Assembly (NCBI GenBank): GCA_002841335.1
Contig: PHEY01000001.1
Coordinates: forward strand, 558,964-622,963
From: Actinobacteria bacterium HGW-Actinobacteria-2
Lineage (GTDB): Bacteria > Actinomycetota > Actinomycetes > Propionibacteriales > Propionibacteriaceae
DNA length: 64,000 nt
Direction of reading: 5' to 3'
Both the position numbers and the translations under genes were made by a program. Of this stretch, positions 45,127 to 55,715 are shown one piece after another (within the stretch, counting starts at the first letter, position 1; the number at the start of each line of letters is the position of its first letter). Below the pieces are notes generated by a model. It made no database searches, was not told the origin of the DNA, and was given only the letters and a program-made list of their open reading frames with translations.

Positions 45127-47546
45127 TGCGCACCTCCAACGCTCAGCACCACGTCGTCACCATGGACGACGCCGAGTTCGCCGATCGGCGTCCCCGGGGA
45201 GTTCGTCGGCACCCAGACGGCGCCGTCAACCATCGATTCGGTCACTTCCACCGCCAGCTCGTACCACCCGGCCGGACTGGTCACCACCACGGAATCGCCA
45301 GTGTCCACACCGACCGCAGCGGCCTGCGCCGGGCTGAGTCGGGCAACCGTCGGCTTGGCGGTGGCCGCCAGAGCCTCCTCGCCGTCCTGTCCGCGCCCGC
45401 CGTCCAACAGCATCCGCCAGGTGGCCAGCTTCACCGCATCGCCGGCGGCAGCCTTGGCCTTCTTGGGCGCATGCCCGCGGGTCCGCGAGGCGACCTCCGG
45501 CTTGATCGGCTGATCCCAGGTACCCAGTTCAGTGAACTCCGCCAGCGCCTGCGCGGCGGTGCGGAACCCCAGCGGAGTACCCAACGCGTCGGCCAGCGCG
45601 GCCAACACCCGAAGATCGGTCATCGGTGCGTTGACCTGCTTGATCACGGTGTTCACCCGACCTGGACGGTGCTCCCAGTTCCAGAAGGTGCCCGAGTGCT
45701 CTTCGAGCAGCGCCACCGGGAAGACCACGTCGGCGGCCTCGGTGACCTCCGAGCGCCGGGACTCCAGCGACACCACGAAGCCGACCTTCTCCACCGCGGC
45801 GCGGGCCAGTTGAGCATCGGCGAAGTCGGAGAGTTCGACTCCGGCGATCACCAACGCGGCCAGATCACCATCAGCGGCAGCGGCCAGCATGGCCGGGGCC
45901 TCCAACCCCTCCAGCGGAGGCAGCGACTCGATGCCCCAAGCGGTGGCCACATCAACGCGGGCCGCCACGTCGGTCACCGGACGAGCGCCCGGCAGCAGGC
46001 TCGGCAGGCAGCCGGCCTCGATCGCACCGCGATCACCGGCGCGCCGAGGCACCCAGGCGAAGCGGGCACCGGAGCCCTCGGCTGCCTCGACCACCGCGGA
46101 CAACGCACCCGGAGCCAGGGCAGCGCGCTCCCCCACCAGGATCACGTCACCGGCGGCCAGCTTCAGACCGGCCACGGCCTCAGCTTCGGCCCCGGGCAGG
46201 GTCGGCACCAAGGTGGCCTTGAGCTTGGCGTTGCCGGCCGACAGCAGGGGCGCGACGGCGGTCACCGACTGGCCCTTCTTGCGGACGGCCTTGCGCAGGC
46301 GGAGGAAGACGATCGGCGACTCCTCTTCGGGCTCGAAGCCCACCAGGAACACGTTCTTGGCGTTCTCCAGATCGGTGTAGGTCAGCCCCTCGCCCAGCGT
46401 CCGGCCGGCTACCTGGTGGACCAGGAAGGCCGCCTCGCCCTCGGCGACCGGGCGGGCCCGGAAGTCGATGTTGTTGGTGCCCAGCACGGCGCGCGTGAAC
46501 TTGGCGTAGCCGTAGGAGTCCTCGAGGGTCAGCCGGCCACCGGTGAGCACGCCGACCTTCTTGCCCGCCGCAGCCAACCCGGCCACAGCCGCATCGATCG
46601 CTTCCGGCCAGGATGCCGCCCGCAGTTCGCCGTTCTCACGAACCAGCGGCGTGCGCAGTCGGTCCTCGCCACGCCCGGACACGAAAGCGAAGCGACCCTT
46701 GTCGCAGTTCCACTCCTCGTTGATCGCCGGCGCTTCCCCGGCCAGTCGCCGACGGACGACGCCGTGGCGATGGTCGATCCGCAGCTGGCATCCGGCGGCG
46801 CAGTGCTCGCAGGTGGCGTCGGTGCTGACCAGGTCGAAGGGACGGCTCTGGAAGCGGTAGGCGGCCGACGTCAGCGCGCCCACCGGGCAGATCTGGACGA
46901 CATTGCCGGAGAAGTAGGAGTCGTAGGGCTCATCGGCGTAGCGACCCACCTGCTGGAGTGCGCCACGCTCGACCAGCGCGATGAACGGATCGCCGGCGAT
47001 CTGCTCGGAGAACCGGGTGCAGCGCGCACACAACACACACCGCTCGCGGTCGAGCAGAATCTGCGCCGAGATCGGCACCGGCTTGGGGTAGGTGCGCTTG
47101 ACCCCGTTGTAGCGGGATGCGCCGCCACCATTGCTCATCGCCTGGTTCTGCAGTGGGCATTCGCCGCCCTTGTCGCAGATCGGGCAATCCAGCGGGTGGT
47201 TGATCAGCAGCAGCTCGAGCATGCCGCGCTGGGCCTTGGCGGCCACCTCGGACGTCCGCTGGGTCTGGATCTTCATTCCCGGCGCAACCTCGATGGTGCA
47301 GGACGCCTGGGGCTTGGGGAATCCGCGGCCGTTGCCGGCGTCGGGAATCTCCACCATGCACTGACGGCAGGCACCCTGCGGGTCCAGCAACGGGTGGTCG
47401 CAGAACCGCGGGATCGCGATGCCGATGGTCTCGGCGGCCCGGATTGCCAGCGTCCCCTTGGGGACGGTGACCTCGATGCCGTCAATGGTCAAAGTGACGG
47501 TCTCCACCGGCGCCGGCGCCTGGTCGGGCTTGGTCACCACGCTCAT
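45123..47546 (-). CDS. nuoG: NADH-quinone oxidoreductase subunit G
   Basis: 807-aa iron-sulphur and molybdopterin-fold subunit of complex I. The [2Fe-2S] site is CDHPLLDPQGACRQCMVE, followed by the His-ligated CPICDKGGECPLQNQAM, CVLCARCTRFSEQ and the fourth cluster motif CEHCAAGCQLRIDHR. The rest is a degenerate formate-dehydrogenase-like domain. Its ATG overlaps nuoF's stop (ATGA). Confidence 0.97.
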   Translation of the reverse strand: MSVVTKPDQAPAPVETVTLTIDGIEVTVPKGTLAIRAAETIGIAIPRFCDHPLLDPQGACRQCMVEIPDAGNGRGFPKPQASCTIEVAPGMKIQTQRTSEVAAKAQRGMLELLLINHPLDCPICDKGGECPLQNQAMSNGGGASRYNGVKRTYPKPVPISAQILLDRERCVLCARCTRFSEQIAGDPFIALVERGALQQVGRYADEPYDSYFSGNVVQICPVGALTSAAYRFQSRPFDLVSTDATCEHCAAGCQLRIDHRHGVVRRRLAGEAPAINEEWNCDKGRFAFVSGRGEDRLRTPLVRENGELRAASWPEAIDAAVAGLAAAGKKVGVLTGGRLTLEDSYGYAKFTRAVLGTNNIDFRARPVAEGEAAFLVHQVAGRTLGEGLTYTDLENAKNVFLVGFEPEEESPIVFLRLRKAVRKKGQSVTAVAPLLSAGNAKLKATLVPTLPGAEAEAVAGLKLAAGDVILVGERAALAPGALSAVVEAAEGSGARFAWVPRRAGDRGAIEAGCLPSLLPGARPVTDVAARVDVATAWGIESLPPLEGLEAPAMLAAAADGDLAALVIAGVELSDFADAQLARAAVEKVGFVVSLESRRSEVTEAADVVFPVALLEEHSGTFWNWEHRPGRVNTVIKQVNAPMTDLRVLAALADALGTPLGFRTAAQALAEFTELGTWDQPIKPEVASRTRGHAPKKAKAAAGDAVKLATWRMLLDGGRGQDGEEALAATAKPTVARLSPAQAAAVGVDTGDSVVVTSPAGWYELAVEVTESMVDGAVWVPTNSPGTPIGELGVVHGDDVVLSVGGAQ

Positions 47547-48874
47547 GCGTGGACTCCTTCCTTCACGTCCTTGGCGGGCACGGCGAACAGCGCACTGCGC
47601 TCATAGGGGAACAGCTCCCACGCGGGGGTGGTGTAGCCGGCCTCGAACTCGCTGCGGAAGTGCCGGATCGCGCTGGTGACACAGGCCACCGCGCCGTCGG
47701 CCAAGGCACAGAACGACTTGCCGCCCACATTGCTGGCCACGTCCAACAGCTTGTCGACGTCACCGTCGGCGGCCTTTCCGGCCTCGAAGTCGCGCAGCAT
47801 CTGCACCATCCACCAGTTGCCTTCCCGGCAGGGGGTGCACTTGCCACAGGACTCGTGCTTGTAGAACTCGGCCCACCGCAACGTGGTGCGAACCACGGAG
47901 GTGGTCTCGTCGAAGATCTGCAGCGCCTTGGTGCCCAGCATCGTGCCGGCCCCGGCCATGCCCTCGTAGTCGAGCGGAATGTCGAGGTGGTCGGGGGTCA
48001 GGATCGGCGTGGAGGAACCACCCGGCGTCCAGAACTTCAGTTCGTGACCCTCACGGATGCCACCGGCCAACTCCAGCAGCTCCCGCAAGGTGATCCCGAG
48101 CGGAGCCTCGAACTGGCCCGGATTCTTCACATGCCCGCTGAGGGAGTACAAGGTGAATCCGGCCGACTTCTCAGTGCCCATCGAGGTGAACCACGACGGG
48201 CCGTGGTTGATGATGCTCGGCACGCTGGAGATCGACTCCACGTTGTTGATCACCGTCGGAGAGGCGTACAGGCCGGCCACCGCCGGGAACGGCGGACGCA
48301 ACCGCGGCTGACCGCGGCGACCTTCCAGGGAATCCAGCAGCGCGGTTTCCTCGCCACAGATGTAGGCGCCGGCACCGGCGTGGACGATGATGTCGAGGTC
48401 GAAGCCCGAGCCCAGGATGTTCTTGCCCAGGTAGCCGGCCTGATAGGCCTCGGCCACGGCGGCCTGCATCCGGCGATGCACGTGCAGCACTTCGCCACGG
48501 ATGTAGACGAACGCGGTGTGGCAGTTGATCGCGTACGAGGCGATGATCATGCCCTCGATCAAGGTGTGCGGGCTGGCCAGCAGCAGCGGCATGTCCTTGC
48601 AGGTACCCGGCTCGGACTCGTCACCGTTGACCACCAAGTACTTGGGGTTGGGGTTGTCCTTGGGCACGAAGCTCCACTTCATGCCGGTCGGGAAGCCGGC
48701 GCCGCCACGTCCGCGCAGCCCGGAGTCCTTCACCACACCGGTGACCTCGTCCGGGGTCATCTTCAGCGCCTTGGCCAACGCCTTGTAGCCGCCACCCTTC
48801 TTGTAGGGCGCGATCTTCCAGGAGTTCTCAGTGCCCCAGTTGGCGCTGAGAACCGGAGTCAGCTTGTCTGCCAT
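47543..48874 (-). CDS. nuoF: NADH-quinone oxidoreductase subunit F
   Basis: 443-aa NADH-oxidising flavoprotein subunit. GRGGAGFPTGMKWSF binds FMN, and YICGEETALLDSLEGRRGQP and CGKCTPCREGNWW (N3 cluster, with a further cysteine in SFCALADGA) are intact. I chose the ATG at 48872-48874, which overlaps the nuoE stop (TGATG). Confidence 0.97.
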   Translation of the reverse strand: MADKLTPVLSANWGTENSWKIAPYKKGGGYKALAKALKMTPDEVTGVVKDSGLRGRGGAGFPTGMKWSFVPKDNPNPKYLVVNGDESEPGTCKDMPLLLASPHTLIEGMIIASYAINCHTAFVYIRGEVLHVHRRMQAAVAEAYQAGYLGKNILGSGFDLDIIVHAGAGAYICGEETALLDSLEGRRGQPRLRPPFPAVAGLYASPTVINNVESISSVPSIINHGPSWFTSMGTEKSAGFTLYSLSGHVKNPGQFEAPLGITLRELLELAGGIREGHELKFWTPGGSSTPILTPDHLDIPLDYEGMAGAGTMLGTKALQIFDETTSVVRTTLRWAEFYKHESCGKCTPCREGNWWMVQMLRDFEAGKAADGDVDKLLDVASNVGGKSFCALADGAVACVTSAIRHFRSEFEAGYTTPAWELFPYERSALFAVPAKDVKEGVHA

Positions 48875-49590
48875 CAGGCCTTCCCACCCTTCGGTGCTGC
48901 CCAACCCTTTTCGTCGGCGATCTTCTTGCCCAACAGCGAGGCTTCGCCGGCGCTCGGGCCTTCATCGGCGCGCCCGTCGCTGAAACCGGCGAGCACTCGC
49001 TCGGCTTCGCGCCAGCTGGTGATCTTGGCTCCGCGAGTGGAGGAGACTTCCTTGTCAGCAGCCAGATCGTCGATCAGCTGCTGCGCCTTCTCGGGGGTCA
49101 TGTTGTCCATGAACTCCCAGTTGACCATCATCACCGGGGCGAAATCACAGGCCGCGTTGCACTCCAGACGTTCCAGGCTGAACTTGCCGTCGGGAGTGGT
49201 CTCGTCCGGTCCGATGCCGAGCTTCTCGCTGACCTGCTCCAGCAGCGCGTCACCGCCCATCACAGCGCACAGCGCAGTGGTGCAGACCCCGATGTGGTGC
49301 TTTCCGCCGGGACGGCGGCGGTACATCGTGTAGAACGTGGCCACACCCGAAACCTGGGCGGTGGTGATGCCCAGGATGTCGGCGCAGGCCTCGATCCCGG
49401 CCGGCGAAATCCGGCCGTCCACACTCTGCACCAGATGCAGCATCGGCAGCAGGGCCGAACGTGCCTCGGGGTACCGGCTGGCCAGCTGCCGCATCTCGGC
49501 CAAGGTGGTGGCGTCGATGTTGGTGCTGGTGTCGGTCATGTCCACGCCGCCCGAGTCGGGGAAGAAGGACTGGAACTCGTGACCGCTCAT
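48874..49590 (-). CDS. nuoE: NADH-quinone oxidoreductase subunit E
   Basis: 238-aa thioredoxin-fold subunit with the N1a [2Fe-2S] cluster: cysteines in [12 protein letters not shown] and [16 protein letters not shown] hydrophilic tail of about 50 residues ([18 protein letters not shown]) extends the C-terminus. The ATG at 49588-49590 overlaps the nuoD stop (ATGA). Confidence 0.96.
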   Translation of the reverse strand: MSGHEFQSFFPDSGGVDMTDTSTNIDATTLAEMRQLASRYPEARSALLPMLHLVQSVDGRISPAGIEACADILGITTAQVSGVATFYTMYRRRPGGKHHIGVCTTALCAVMGGDALLEQVSEKLGIGPDETTPDGKFSLERLECNAACDFAPVMMVNWEFMDNMTPEKAQQLIDDLAADKEVSSTRGAKITSWREAERVLAGFSDGRADEGPSAGEASLLGKKIADEKGWAAPKGGKA

Positions 49591-50927
49591 CGGTCCACGC
49601 CTCCCATCACTGGGTCGATGGAACCGACGGCCACCACGATGTCGGCCAGCATGCCGCCCTCGCACTGAATCGGAACCGATTGCAGGTTGTTGAAACTTGG
49701 GTCCCGCATGTGCACGCGGAACGGCTTGGTGCCGCCGTCGGAGACCACGTGGCAGGCGATCTCGCCCTTGGGGCTCTCGATCGGCACGTAGGCCTGGCCG
49801 GCCGGGACCCGGAAGCCCTCGGTGACCAACTTGAAGTGGTGGATCAGCGCCTCCATCGAGGAGCCCATGATCGCCTTGATGTGCTCATGGGAGTTGCCCT
49901 GGCCGTCCGGGCCGACGGCCAGCTTGGCCGGCCAGCCGATCTTCGGATCGTCGACCATCACCGGCTGGCCGGTGGAGGCTTCGAGCCGATCCGCGCACTG
50001 CTTGACGATCTTCAGGCTCTCCCACATCTCGGCCAGGCGCACCCGGAAACGTCCGTAGGCGTCCGCGGTGTCCCAGGTGATCACGTCGAAGTCGTAGTTC
50101 TCATAGCCGCAGTACGGCTGCACCTTGCGCAGGTCCCAGTCGTAACCGGTGGCTCGCAGCATCGGGCCGGTCACGCCGAGGGCCAAGCAGGCGCTGGCGT
50201 CCTGGTAGGCGATGTTGCACATCCGGCCCTTGAAGATCGGGTTCTCGTTGCAGAAGTCGGCGTACTCGCCCAGGTGCTTCTCCAACCAGCTGATCACATC
50301 GCGCAATTGAGCGATGCCGGTCTCCGGCAGATCATTGGCCACACCGCCGGGGCGGATGTAGGCGTGGTTCATCCGCAGGCCGGTGACGGCCTCGATGAAG
50401 TCCAGCACCACTTCGCGCTCACGGAAGCCGATCGTCATCACCGTCAGGGCGCCGATCTCCATGCCACCGGTGCCGATGCAGACCAGGTGGGAGGAGATCC
50501 GGTTGAGCTCCATCATCAGGACGCGGATGTCGTTGGCCCGCTCGGGGATCTGGTCCTCGATGCCCAGCAACCGCTCTACCGCCAGGCAGTAGGCGACCTC
50601 GTTGAACAGCGGGGTCAGGTAGTCCATCCGGGTCACGAAGGTGGTGCCCTGCGTCCAGGACCGGTACTCCATGTTCTTCTCGATACCGGTGTGCAGGAAG
50701 CCGATGCCCGGACGGATGCTGGTCACGGTCTCGCCGTCGCACTCCACCATCAGGCGCAGCACGCCGTGCGTGGAGGGGTGCTGCGGGCCCATGTTGATGA
50801 CCAGAGTCTCGTCATCACTGGCCGCCTGCTCGCGGGTGATCTCGTCCCAGTCGCCACCCATGGCGGTGTATACCGCGCCTTCGGTGACCTCGGACGAACC
50901 GGCGTAAAGGTCGGTGGTCTCCTTCAT
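49587..50927 (-). CDS. nuoD: NADH-quinone oxidoreductase subunit D
   Basis: 446-aa subunit derived from the hydrogenase large subunit, lining the quinone site. [16 protein letters not shown] (quinone-binding His) and the C-terminal DPVMGGVDR are typical. About 40 extra residues precede the conserved start. It overlaps nuoC and nuoE by 4 nt each. Confidence 0.97.
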   Translation of the reverse strand: MKETTDLYAGSSEVTEGAVYTAMGGDWDEITREQAASDDETLVINMGPQHPSTHGVLRLMVECDGETVTSIRPGIGFLHTGIEKNMEYRSWTQGTTFVTRMDYLTPLFNEVAYCLAVERLLGIEDQIPERANDIRVLMMELNRISSHLVCIGTGGMEIGALTVMTIGFREREVVLDFIEAVTGLRMNHAYIRPGGVANDLPETGIAQLRDVISWLEKHLGEYADFCNENPIFKGRMCNIAYQDASACLALGVTGPMLRATGYDWDLRKVQPYCGYENYDFDVITWDTADAYGRFRVRLAEMWESLKIVKQCADRLEASTGQPVMVDDPKIGWPAKLAVGPDGQGNSHEHIKAIMGSSMEALIHHFKLVTEGFRVPAGQAYVPIESPKGEIACHVVSDGGTKPFRVHMRDPSFNNLQSVPIQCEGGMLADIVVAVGSIDPVMGGVDR

Positions 50928-51604
50928 CGGTAGCTCCTCCGCTGATCCACCGGGGGCACCACGGTGCCCTTGTACTCGATCGGAATGCCGCCCAGCGGAT
51001 AGTCCTTCCGCTGCGGGAAGCCGACCCAGTCGTCCGGCATCAGGATCCGGGTCAGGTGTGGGTGGCCGTCGAAGATGATCCCGAACATGTCCCAGGTCTC
51101 ACGCTCGTGCCAGTCCATCGCCGGGTAGGTGGCGACCACGCTGGGCACGTGCGGATCGGTGTCGGGGCAGGTGGTCTCCACCCGCAGCCGACGGTTGTTG
51201 TGGGTCATCGAGGCCAAGTGGTAGACGACGTGAAGCTCAGCGCCCTCGTCACCGGGGTAGTGCACCCCAGACGCCGAGGCGCACAGCTCGAAGCGCAACA
51301 GCGCATCATCGCGCAGGGTCTGCATCACTTCAGTCAGCTTCTCGCGCAGCACGTAGAAGGTCAGCTCGCCGCGATCGACCACCACGTAGTCCACCGCATC
51401 GGGCACCAGCGCGGTCAGACGGTCGTAGATCTCGTCGAAGTAGGAGCCGAAGGGCTGCTGGGAGGGCGCCGTGGCCCACATGGTCCGGACAACCCCGCTG
51501 TAGCCGGAGGTGTCGCCAGTCCCCTGGCTCCACATCCCCTTACGTACCGCGAGCGGCTTGGGTTCGGCGGTCGGTGCGACCTCGACCTCGTTCTGCTCGC
51601 TCAT
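50924..51604 (-). CDS. nuoC: NADH-quinone oxidoreductase subunit C
   Basis: 226-aa peripheral subunit of complex I with the 30-kDa signature [19 protein letters not shown] and [21 protein letters not shown] split over the C-terminal half. Separate from NuoD, unlike the E. coli fusion. The ATG at 51602-51604 overlaps the nuoB stop (ATGA). Confidence 0.96.
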   Translation of the reverse strand: MSEQNEVEVAPTAEPKPLAVRKGMWSQGTGDTSGYSGVVRTMWATAPSQQPFGSYFDEIYDRLTALVPDAVDYVVVDRGELTFYVLREKLTEVMQTLRDDALLRFELCASASGVHYPGDEGAELHVVYHLASMTHNNRRLRVETTCPDTDPHVPSVVATYPAMDWHERETWDMFGIIFDGHPHLTRILMPDDWVGFPQRKDYPLGGIPIEYKGTVVPPVDQRRSYR

Positions 51605-52158
51605 CGCATCAACCCCTTCTGCTCGTGGGTGGCCGGCGCGGTGAGCGCGGCCTGCTCGGCCGCCACTTCCAGCGCTTCGGCGTGCGCACCGATGGGACGC
51701 TTGGACACCTTCTGCTCCCGGAGCTTGAAGATCGCGTCGATCAGCATGTCGGGGCGAGGCGGACAACCGGGCACGTAGATGTCGACCGGCACCAGGTGGT
51801 CACCACCCTGGACGATCGCGTAGTTGTTGAACATGCCGCCGGACGAGGCGCACACGCCCATGGCCAGCACCCACTTGGGCTCGGGCATCTGGTCGTAGAC
51901 CTGACGCAGCACCGGCGCCATCTTCTGGCTGATCCGGCCGGCGATGATCATCAGGTCGGCCTGACGCGGTGAAGCGCGGAACACCTCTTGGCCCCAGCGA
52001 CCGGCATCGAAGCGCGGTGCGCCGAAGCTCATCATCTCGATCGAGCAGCAGGCCAGGCCGAACGTGGCCGGCCACAGCGACGCCGACCTCATCCAGCCGA
52101 AGATTCCTTCGACCGTGGTCAGCAGCACGCCCTCGGGGAGCTTGTCCTCAATACCCAT
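51601..52158 (-). CDS. nuoB: NADH-quinone oxidoreductase subunit B
   Basis: 185-aa subunit with the terminal cluster N2, the electron donor to menaquinone. Cysteines are in LACCSIEMM (tandem pair), [11 protein letters not shown] and [10 protein letters not shown]. Lies 16 nt after nuoA. Confidence 0.98.
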   Translation of the reverse strand: MGIEDKLPEGVLLTTVEGIFGWMRSASLWPATFGLACCSIEMMSFGAPRFDAGRWGQEVFRASPRQADLMIIAGRISQKMAPVLRQVYDQMPEPKWVLAMGVCASSGGMFNNYAIVQGGDHLVPVDIYVPGCPPRPDMLIDAIFKLREQKVSKRPIGAHAEALEVAAEQAALTAPATHEQKGLMR

Positions 52159-52174
52159 GCTTGAGCCTTTCTCC

Positions 52175-52534
52175 TCAGTCCCATTCCAGGCCGCCGCGTC
52201 GCCACACGTACGCGTAGGCGATGAAGACGGTGATCATGAACGCCACCATCTCGACCAGGGCGAAGATGCCCAGCTTCGAGAAGGAGCTCGCCCACGGGTA
52301 GAGGAAGATCGTTTCGATGTCGAAGATGATGAACAGCATCGCCACCAGGTAGTACTTCACCGGGAAGCGGCCGCCGCCGGACGGTTGCGGGGTGGGATCG
52401 ATGCCGCACTCGTAGGAGTCGTATTTGCGCCGGTTCCAACGCCGGGGGCCGATGAAGGCGCTCGCGATGACCATCGCGGCCATCAACGCACCTCCCACAG
52501 CCAGGATCACGATGATCGGTAGGTAGGGGCTCAT
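52175..52534 (-). CDS. nuoA: NADH-quinone oxidoreductase subunit A
   Basis: 119-aa, three-span membrane subunit, first of the 14 nuo genes. [13 protein letters not shown] and [20 protein letters not shown] are conserved. It starts 43 nt after the menJ stop on the same strand, so the whole operon may be read from the menJ promoter. Confidence 0.97.
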   Translation of the reverse strand: MSPYLPIIVILAVGGALMAAMVIASAFIGPRRWNRRKYDSYECGIDPTPQPSGGGRFPVKYYLVAMLFIIFDIETIFLYPWASSFSKLGIFALVEMVAFMITVFIAYAYVWRRGGLEWD

Positions 52535-52577
52535 CAGGCCTCACTTCCCTTCTGAAACGCCAGCGTCGGCTTTCTTC

Positions 52578-53876
52578 TCATGCTGAGGGTGCCATCTTTG
52601 TGAGGGTGGTTAGCGCCATGTCCATCCAATCGCCCCTTCGGGTGTCGTACAGATGAGACAGCAACTTCATGGTGAACCGCATCAGCGTAGGCCGCGGCAG
52701 TCCGTATTTCGTGCAGACATGCATCACTTGCGGATGTTCGATGAGCGAGACGAACACCTGCCCAAGACGGAAGTACCCACCCCACTCGTCCTTCAAGCGA
52801 ATGGGGTAGCCACGCAGCGCTTGCTCGGCGCTGGGAGTGCCGAAGCCGCGGAAGTGGGCATCGCTGATCGCGTCGGCGGCCATCGCGGCCGACTCCATGG
52901 CGTACGGGATGCCCTCACCGTTGAACGGCGAGACCATGCCGCCGGCATCGCCGACCAGCATCAAACCGCGGGTGTAGGCCGGCTGCCGGTTGAAACTCAT
53001 CGGCAACGCCGCCCCGAGGGTGGCCCCGACCTGATTCTCCGGACGGTAGCCCCACTCCGACGGAGTACTGGCCAGCCACCGGTGCAGCAGGTCGCGGTAG
53101 TTGACGTCGGCCTTGCCCGGACGCGAGCTCACCGTGCCCAGACCGACATTGACCATTCCGTTACCCAGGGCGAACACCCAGCCGTAGCCGGGCAGCAGAT
53201 TGGATTTGCCCGGTTCGCCGTCCCACAGCTCCAGCCAGGACTCCATGTAGTCGTCGTGGCTGCGCGGTGAGGTGAAGTAGGCCCGAACCGCGACCCCCAT
53301 CGGACGGTCGTCGCGCTTGGCCAGGCCCATGCCCAGCGCCAGCCGGGAGGAGTTGCCGTCGGCGGCCACCACGACCGGCGCGGAGAACCGGCGCCCGTCC
53401 TTGGTGACGACGCCGGTGATCCGATCGGTGCGCGGATTGATGATCGGGCCGGTCACGTTGGTGTTCTCGAACAGCCGGGCGCCCTTGGCGACCGCGTTGT
53501 CGACCAGGATCTTGTCGAAGTCGGCGCGGGGACGGGTCAGACCGTACGGCGGGAACTCGGCGATGTCGGGCCACGGCAGGATGAACGGCTCGGTCCGCCC
53601 GCCGTAGATCCGCAGACCCTTGTTGCGCATCCAGCCGTTCTCAGGGCTGATGTCGATGCCCAGCGAGATCAACTGTTTGACCGCGCGCGGGGTGAGCCCG
53701 TCGCCGCAGACCTTCTCCCGAGGGAAGGAGCTCTTGTCGAGCAGAACCACGTCCAGTCCGCGGGCGGCGAGGTGGGCGGCTGTGCTGGAGCCACCGGGAC
53801 CGGCACCCACCACGATCACGTCCGCGGTCTGCGACTCGGCCCGGGCCGAACCGATCTTCGCTGATCGTTGAGACAA
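52578..53876 (-). CDS. menJ: Geranylgeranyl reductase family FAD enzyme, likely menaquinone reductase MenJ
   Basis: 432-aa flavoenzyme with an N-terminal Rossmann FAD motif (VIVVGAGPGGSSTAAHLA), the family segment SFPREKVCGDGLTPRAV and a second FAD motif GLMLVGDAGGMVSPFNGEGI. In Mycobacterium the orthologue reduces one isoprene of the menaquinone tail; the surrounding prenyl synthase, nuo, menF, menG and menD genes support that role here. The start is taken as TTG at 53876, which is weakly supported. A TAGACT -10 lies at 53913-53918, divergent from menF. Confidence 0.82.
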   Translation of the reverse strand: MSQRSAKIGSARAESQTADVIVVGAGPGGSSTAAHLAARGLDVVLLDKSSFPREKVCGDGLTPRAVKQLISLGIDISPENGWMRNKGLRIYGGRTEPFILPWPDIAEFPPYGLTRPRADFDKILVDNAVAKGARLFENTNVTGPIINPRTDRITGVVTKDGRRFSAPVVVAADGNSSRLALGMGLAKRDDRPMGVAVRAYFTSPRSHDDYMESWLELWDGEPGKSNLLPGYGWVFALGNGMVNVGLGTVSSRPGKADVNYRDLLHRWLASTPSEWGYRPENQVGATLGAALPMSFNRQPAYTRGLMLVGDAGGMVSPFNGEGIPYAMESAAMAADAISDAHFRGFGTPSAEQALRGYPIRLKDEWGGYFRLGQVFVSLIEHPQVMHVCTKYGLPRPTLMRFTMKLLSHLYDTRRGDWMDMALTTLTKMAPSA

Positions 53877-54011
53877 AGAGACAACCCCCGTAATTCACCT
53901 GGACCTCGGGTCAGTCTAAGCAAAGCCGAGGGCAGGAGCCACCACACCGATTTCCTGGTCACGGCCCCGAGGCAGGCTCGGGGCGAGTTATTGCGGATGG
54001 AGACTTGGGGC

Positions 54012-54017
54012 TACCCT
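54012..54017 (+). promoter_or_regulatory. -10 box of leaderless menF transcript
   Basis: TACCCT, 6 nt before the GTG at 54024. Confidence 0.55.
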
Positions 54018-54023
54018 TGCGGG

Positions 54024-55283
54024 GTGATTCAGCAGAAACCGGGATCGCCGCTGCGCGCCCGGACGGTGGAGCTGAGCGAGGCCCCGAACCTGCTGGACCT
54101 GTTCCCTGTTGACGGTGCCGCCTGGATCCGGCGCGGACAAGGCATGATCGGCCTAGGCGAGGTGGCCCGGCTGGAAGGCGCCGACTTCGCCACGGCCGAG
54201 GCCTGGTGGCAGGACCTGTACGCCGGCATCGCCATCGAGACCGAACTGGGCGATCACCCCGCGTCCGGCCCGATCGCGCTGGGTTCCTTCACCTTCGACC
54301 CCACCCACACCCGACTCTCGTCGGTCTTGGTGATCCCACAGGTGATCATCGGCTCCCGCGGCGGACGCTCCTGGTTGACCACGATCACCGCCGACGATCT
54401 CCCGGACGCACCCGCCCCGACCGGCCAGCCGGCACCGGTGCCGCCGTCCGGCACTCGCACGGTCGGCGGCAGCCTCGACCGCGCCGGATGGAGCGGAATC
54501 GTCGCCGAGGCGGTGTCCCGGATCGAGCGGGACGAGGCACTGGAGAAGGTGGTCCTGGCCCGCAGCGAGGTTCTCGCCAGCGACAACCCGATCGACCCGC
54601 GCTGGCTGGTCACCGAACTGGCCCGCGACTATCCCAACTGCTGGACCTTCCACATCGACGGCCTGGTCGGCGCCTCCCCGGAAATGCTGCTGCGACGCGA
54701 AGGCGGCCTGGCGACCTCACGAGTCCTGGCCGGCACCATCCGTCGCCACGGCACCGAGGAACTGGATCTGAAGTTGGCCCAGGCGTTAGCGCGCTCCGGC
54801 AAGAACCTGATCGAGCACGAGCTGGCGGTGGAGTCGGTGGCCCGGGCGCTGGAGCCGTTCTGTTCGGGCATGAACGTTCCCGACGCGCCATACGTCCTGG
54901 AACTGCCCAATGTGATGCATCTGGCCTCCGATGTCACCGCGGTGGCTCACCCGGACGTGTCGGCGTTGCGACTCGCCGGCGAACTCCACCCCTCGGCGGC
55001 AGTCTGCGGCACTCCGACGGCGGCCGCGCGCACGGTGATCGCCGAGCTGGAACATCTCGACCGCGGGCGCTACTCCGGCCCGGTCGGTTGGCTGGACGGG
55101 CGCGGAGACGGCGAATTCGCGATCGCGCTGCGCTGCGGCTGCCTGGATCGCAACGACCCGCATCGGATCACGGTCTATGCCGGCTGCGGCATCGTGGCCG
55201 AGTCCGACCCGGCCGAGGAGTACGCCGAAACCGAAGCCAAGCTGTTGCCGATGCACCACGTGCTCGGTCAGCCGACCGGCTGA
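54024..55283 (+). CDS. menF: Isochorismate synthase
   Basis: 419-aa chorismate-using enzyme that makes isochorismate, first step of menaquinone synthesis. The C-terminal chorismate-binding domain has LEKVVLARSEVLA, SPEMLLRREGGLATSRVLAG, the GTIRR loop, HPSAAVCGTPTAAA and GRYSGPVGWLDGRGDGEFAI, with the metal-binding glutamates. I chose the GTG at 54024 with TACCCT 6 nt upstream; an ATG at 53997 is possible. Salicylate or anthranilate relatives share the fold, but menD and menG in the same window favour MenF. Divergent from menJ. Confidence 0.88.
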   Translation: MIQQKPGSPLRARTVELSEAPNLLDLFPVDGAAWIRRGQGMIGLGEVARLEGADFATAEAWWQDLYAGIAIETELGDHPASGPIALGSFTFDPTHTRLSSVLVIPQVIIGSRGGRSWLTTITADDLPDAPAPTGQPAPVPPSGTRTVGGSLDRAGWSGIVAEAVSRIERDEALEKVVLARSEVLASDNPIDPRWLVTELARDYPNCWTFHIDGLVGASPEMLLRREGGLATSRVLAGTIRRHGTEELDLKLAQALARSGKNLIEHELAVESVARALEPFCSGMNVPDAPYVLELPNVMHLASDVTAVAHPDVSALRLAGELHPSAAVCGTPTAAARTVIAELEHLDRGRYSGPVGWLDGRGDGEFAIALRCGCLDRNDPHRITVYAGCGIVAESDPAEEYAETEAKLLPMHHVLGQPTG

Positions 55284-55284
55284 C

Positions 55285-55671
55285 TCAGGACATCTGCTCC
55301 GACGTCGCCTGGACCAGGCAGAACGGGTGACCGGCCGGGTCGAGGAACACTCGCCACGACTCCCCCGGCTGGACCGGCGCCTTCACCGCACCCAGACCCA
55401 GGACCAGGTACTCGGCGTCAGCGAGGTTGTCGACGGTGAAATCCAGGTGGGCCTGCTGCGGGACGTCCTGACCGGGCCACTGCGGTGCTCGATAGCCATT
55501 CACCCGCTGGAAGCCGATGGTCGAGGTATGGCTGCTGTCGAGTTGCACCCACTCGGAATCCTCCTCGCCGATCACCGGCCAGCCGGTGACAGCGGAGTAG
55601 AACAGCGCAAGGGTGTGCGGATCCGGGCAATCGATCACCATGATCGGCCAACGTCCAATGGCGGTAGACAT
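55285..55671 (-). CDS. VOC family (glyoxalase-like) protein
   Basis: 128-aa vicinal-oxygen-chelate protein with two beta-alpha-beta-beta-beta halves (CPDPHTLALFYSAVTGWPVI, and HLDFTVDNLADAEYLVLGLG then VFLDPAGHPFCLV). It resembles glyoxalase/bleomycin-resistance-like proteins of unknown substrate. TAGGCT lies 6 nt before the ATG (leaderless). Convergent with menF, one base apart. Confidence 0.87.
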   Translation of the reverse strand: MSTAIGRWPIMVIDCPDPHTLALFYSAVTGWPVIGEEDSEWVQLDSSHTSTIGFQRVNGYRAPQWPGQDVPQQAHLDFTVDNLADAEYLVLGLGAVKAPVQPGESWRVFLDPAGHPFCLVQATSEQMS

Positions 55672-55677
55672 AGGGCC

Positions 55678-55683
55678 AGCCTA
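55678..55683 (-). promoter_or_regulatory. -10 box of leaderless VOC transcript
   Basis: TAGGCT on the minus strand, 6 nt before the ATG at 55671. Confidence 0.6.
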
Positions 55684-55715
55684 GGCGGTCAGCCGGGCAT
55701 TGGCTCTGGAACTGG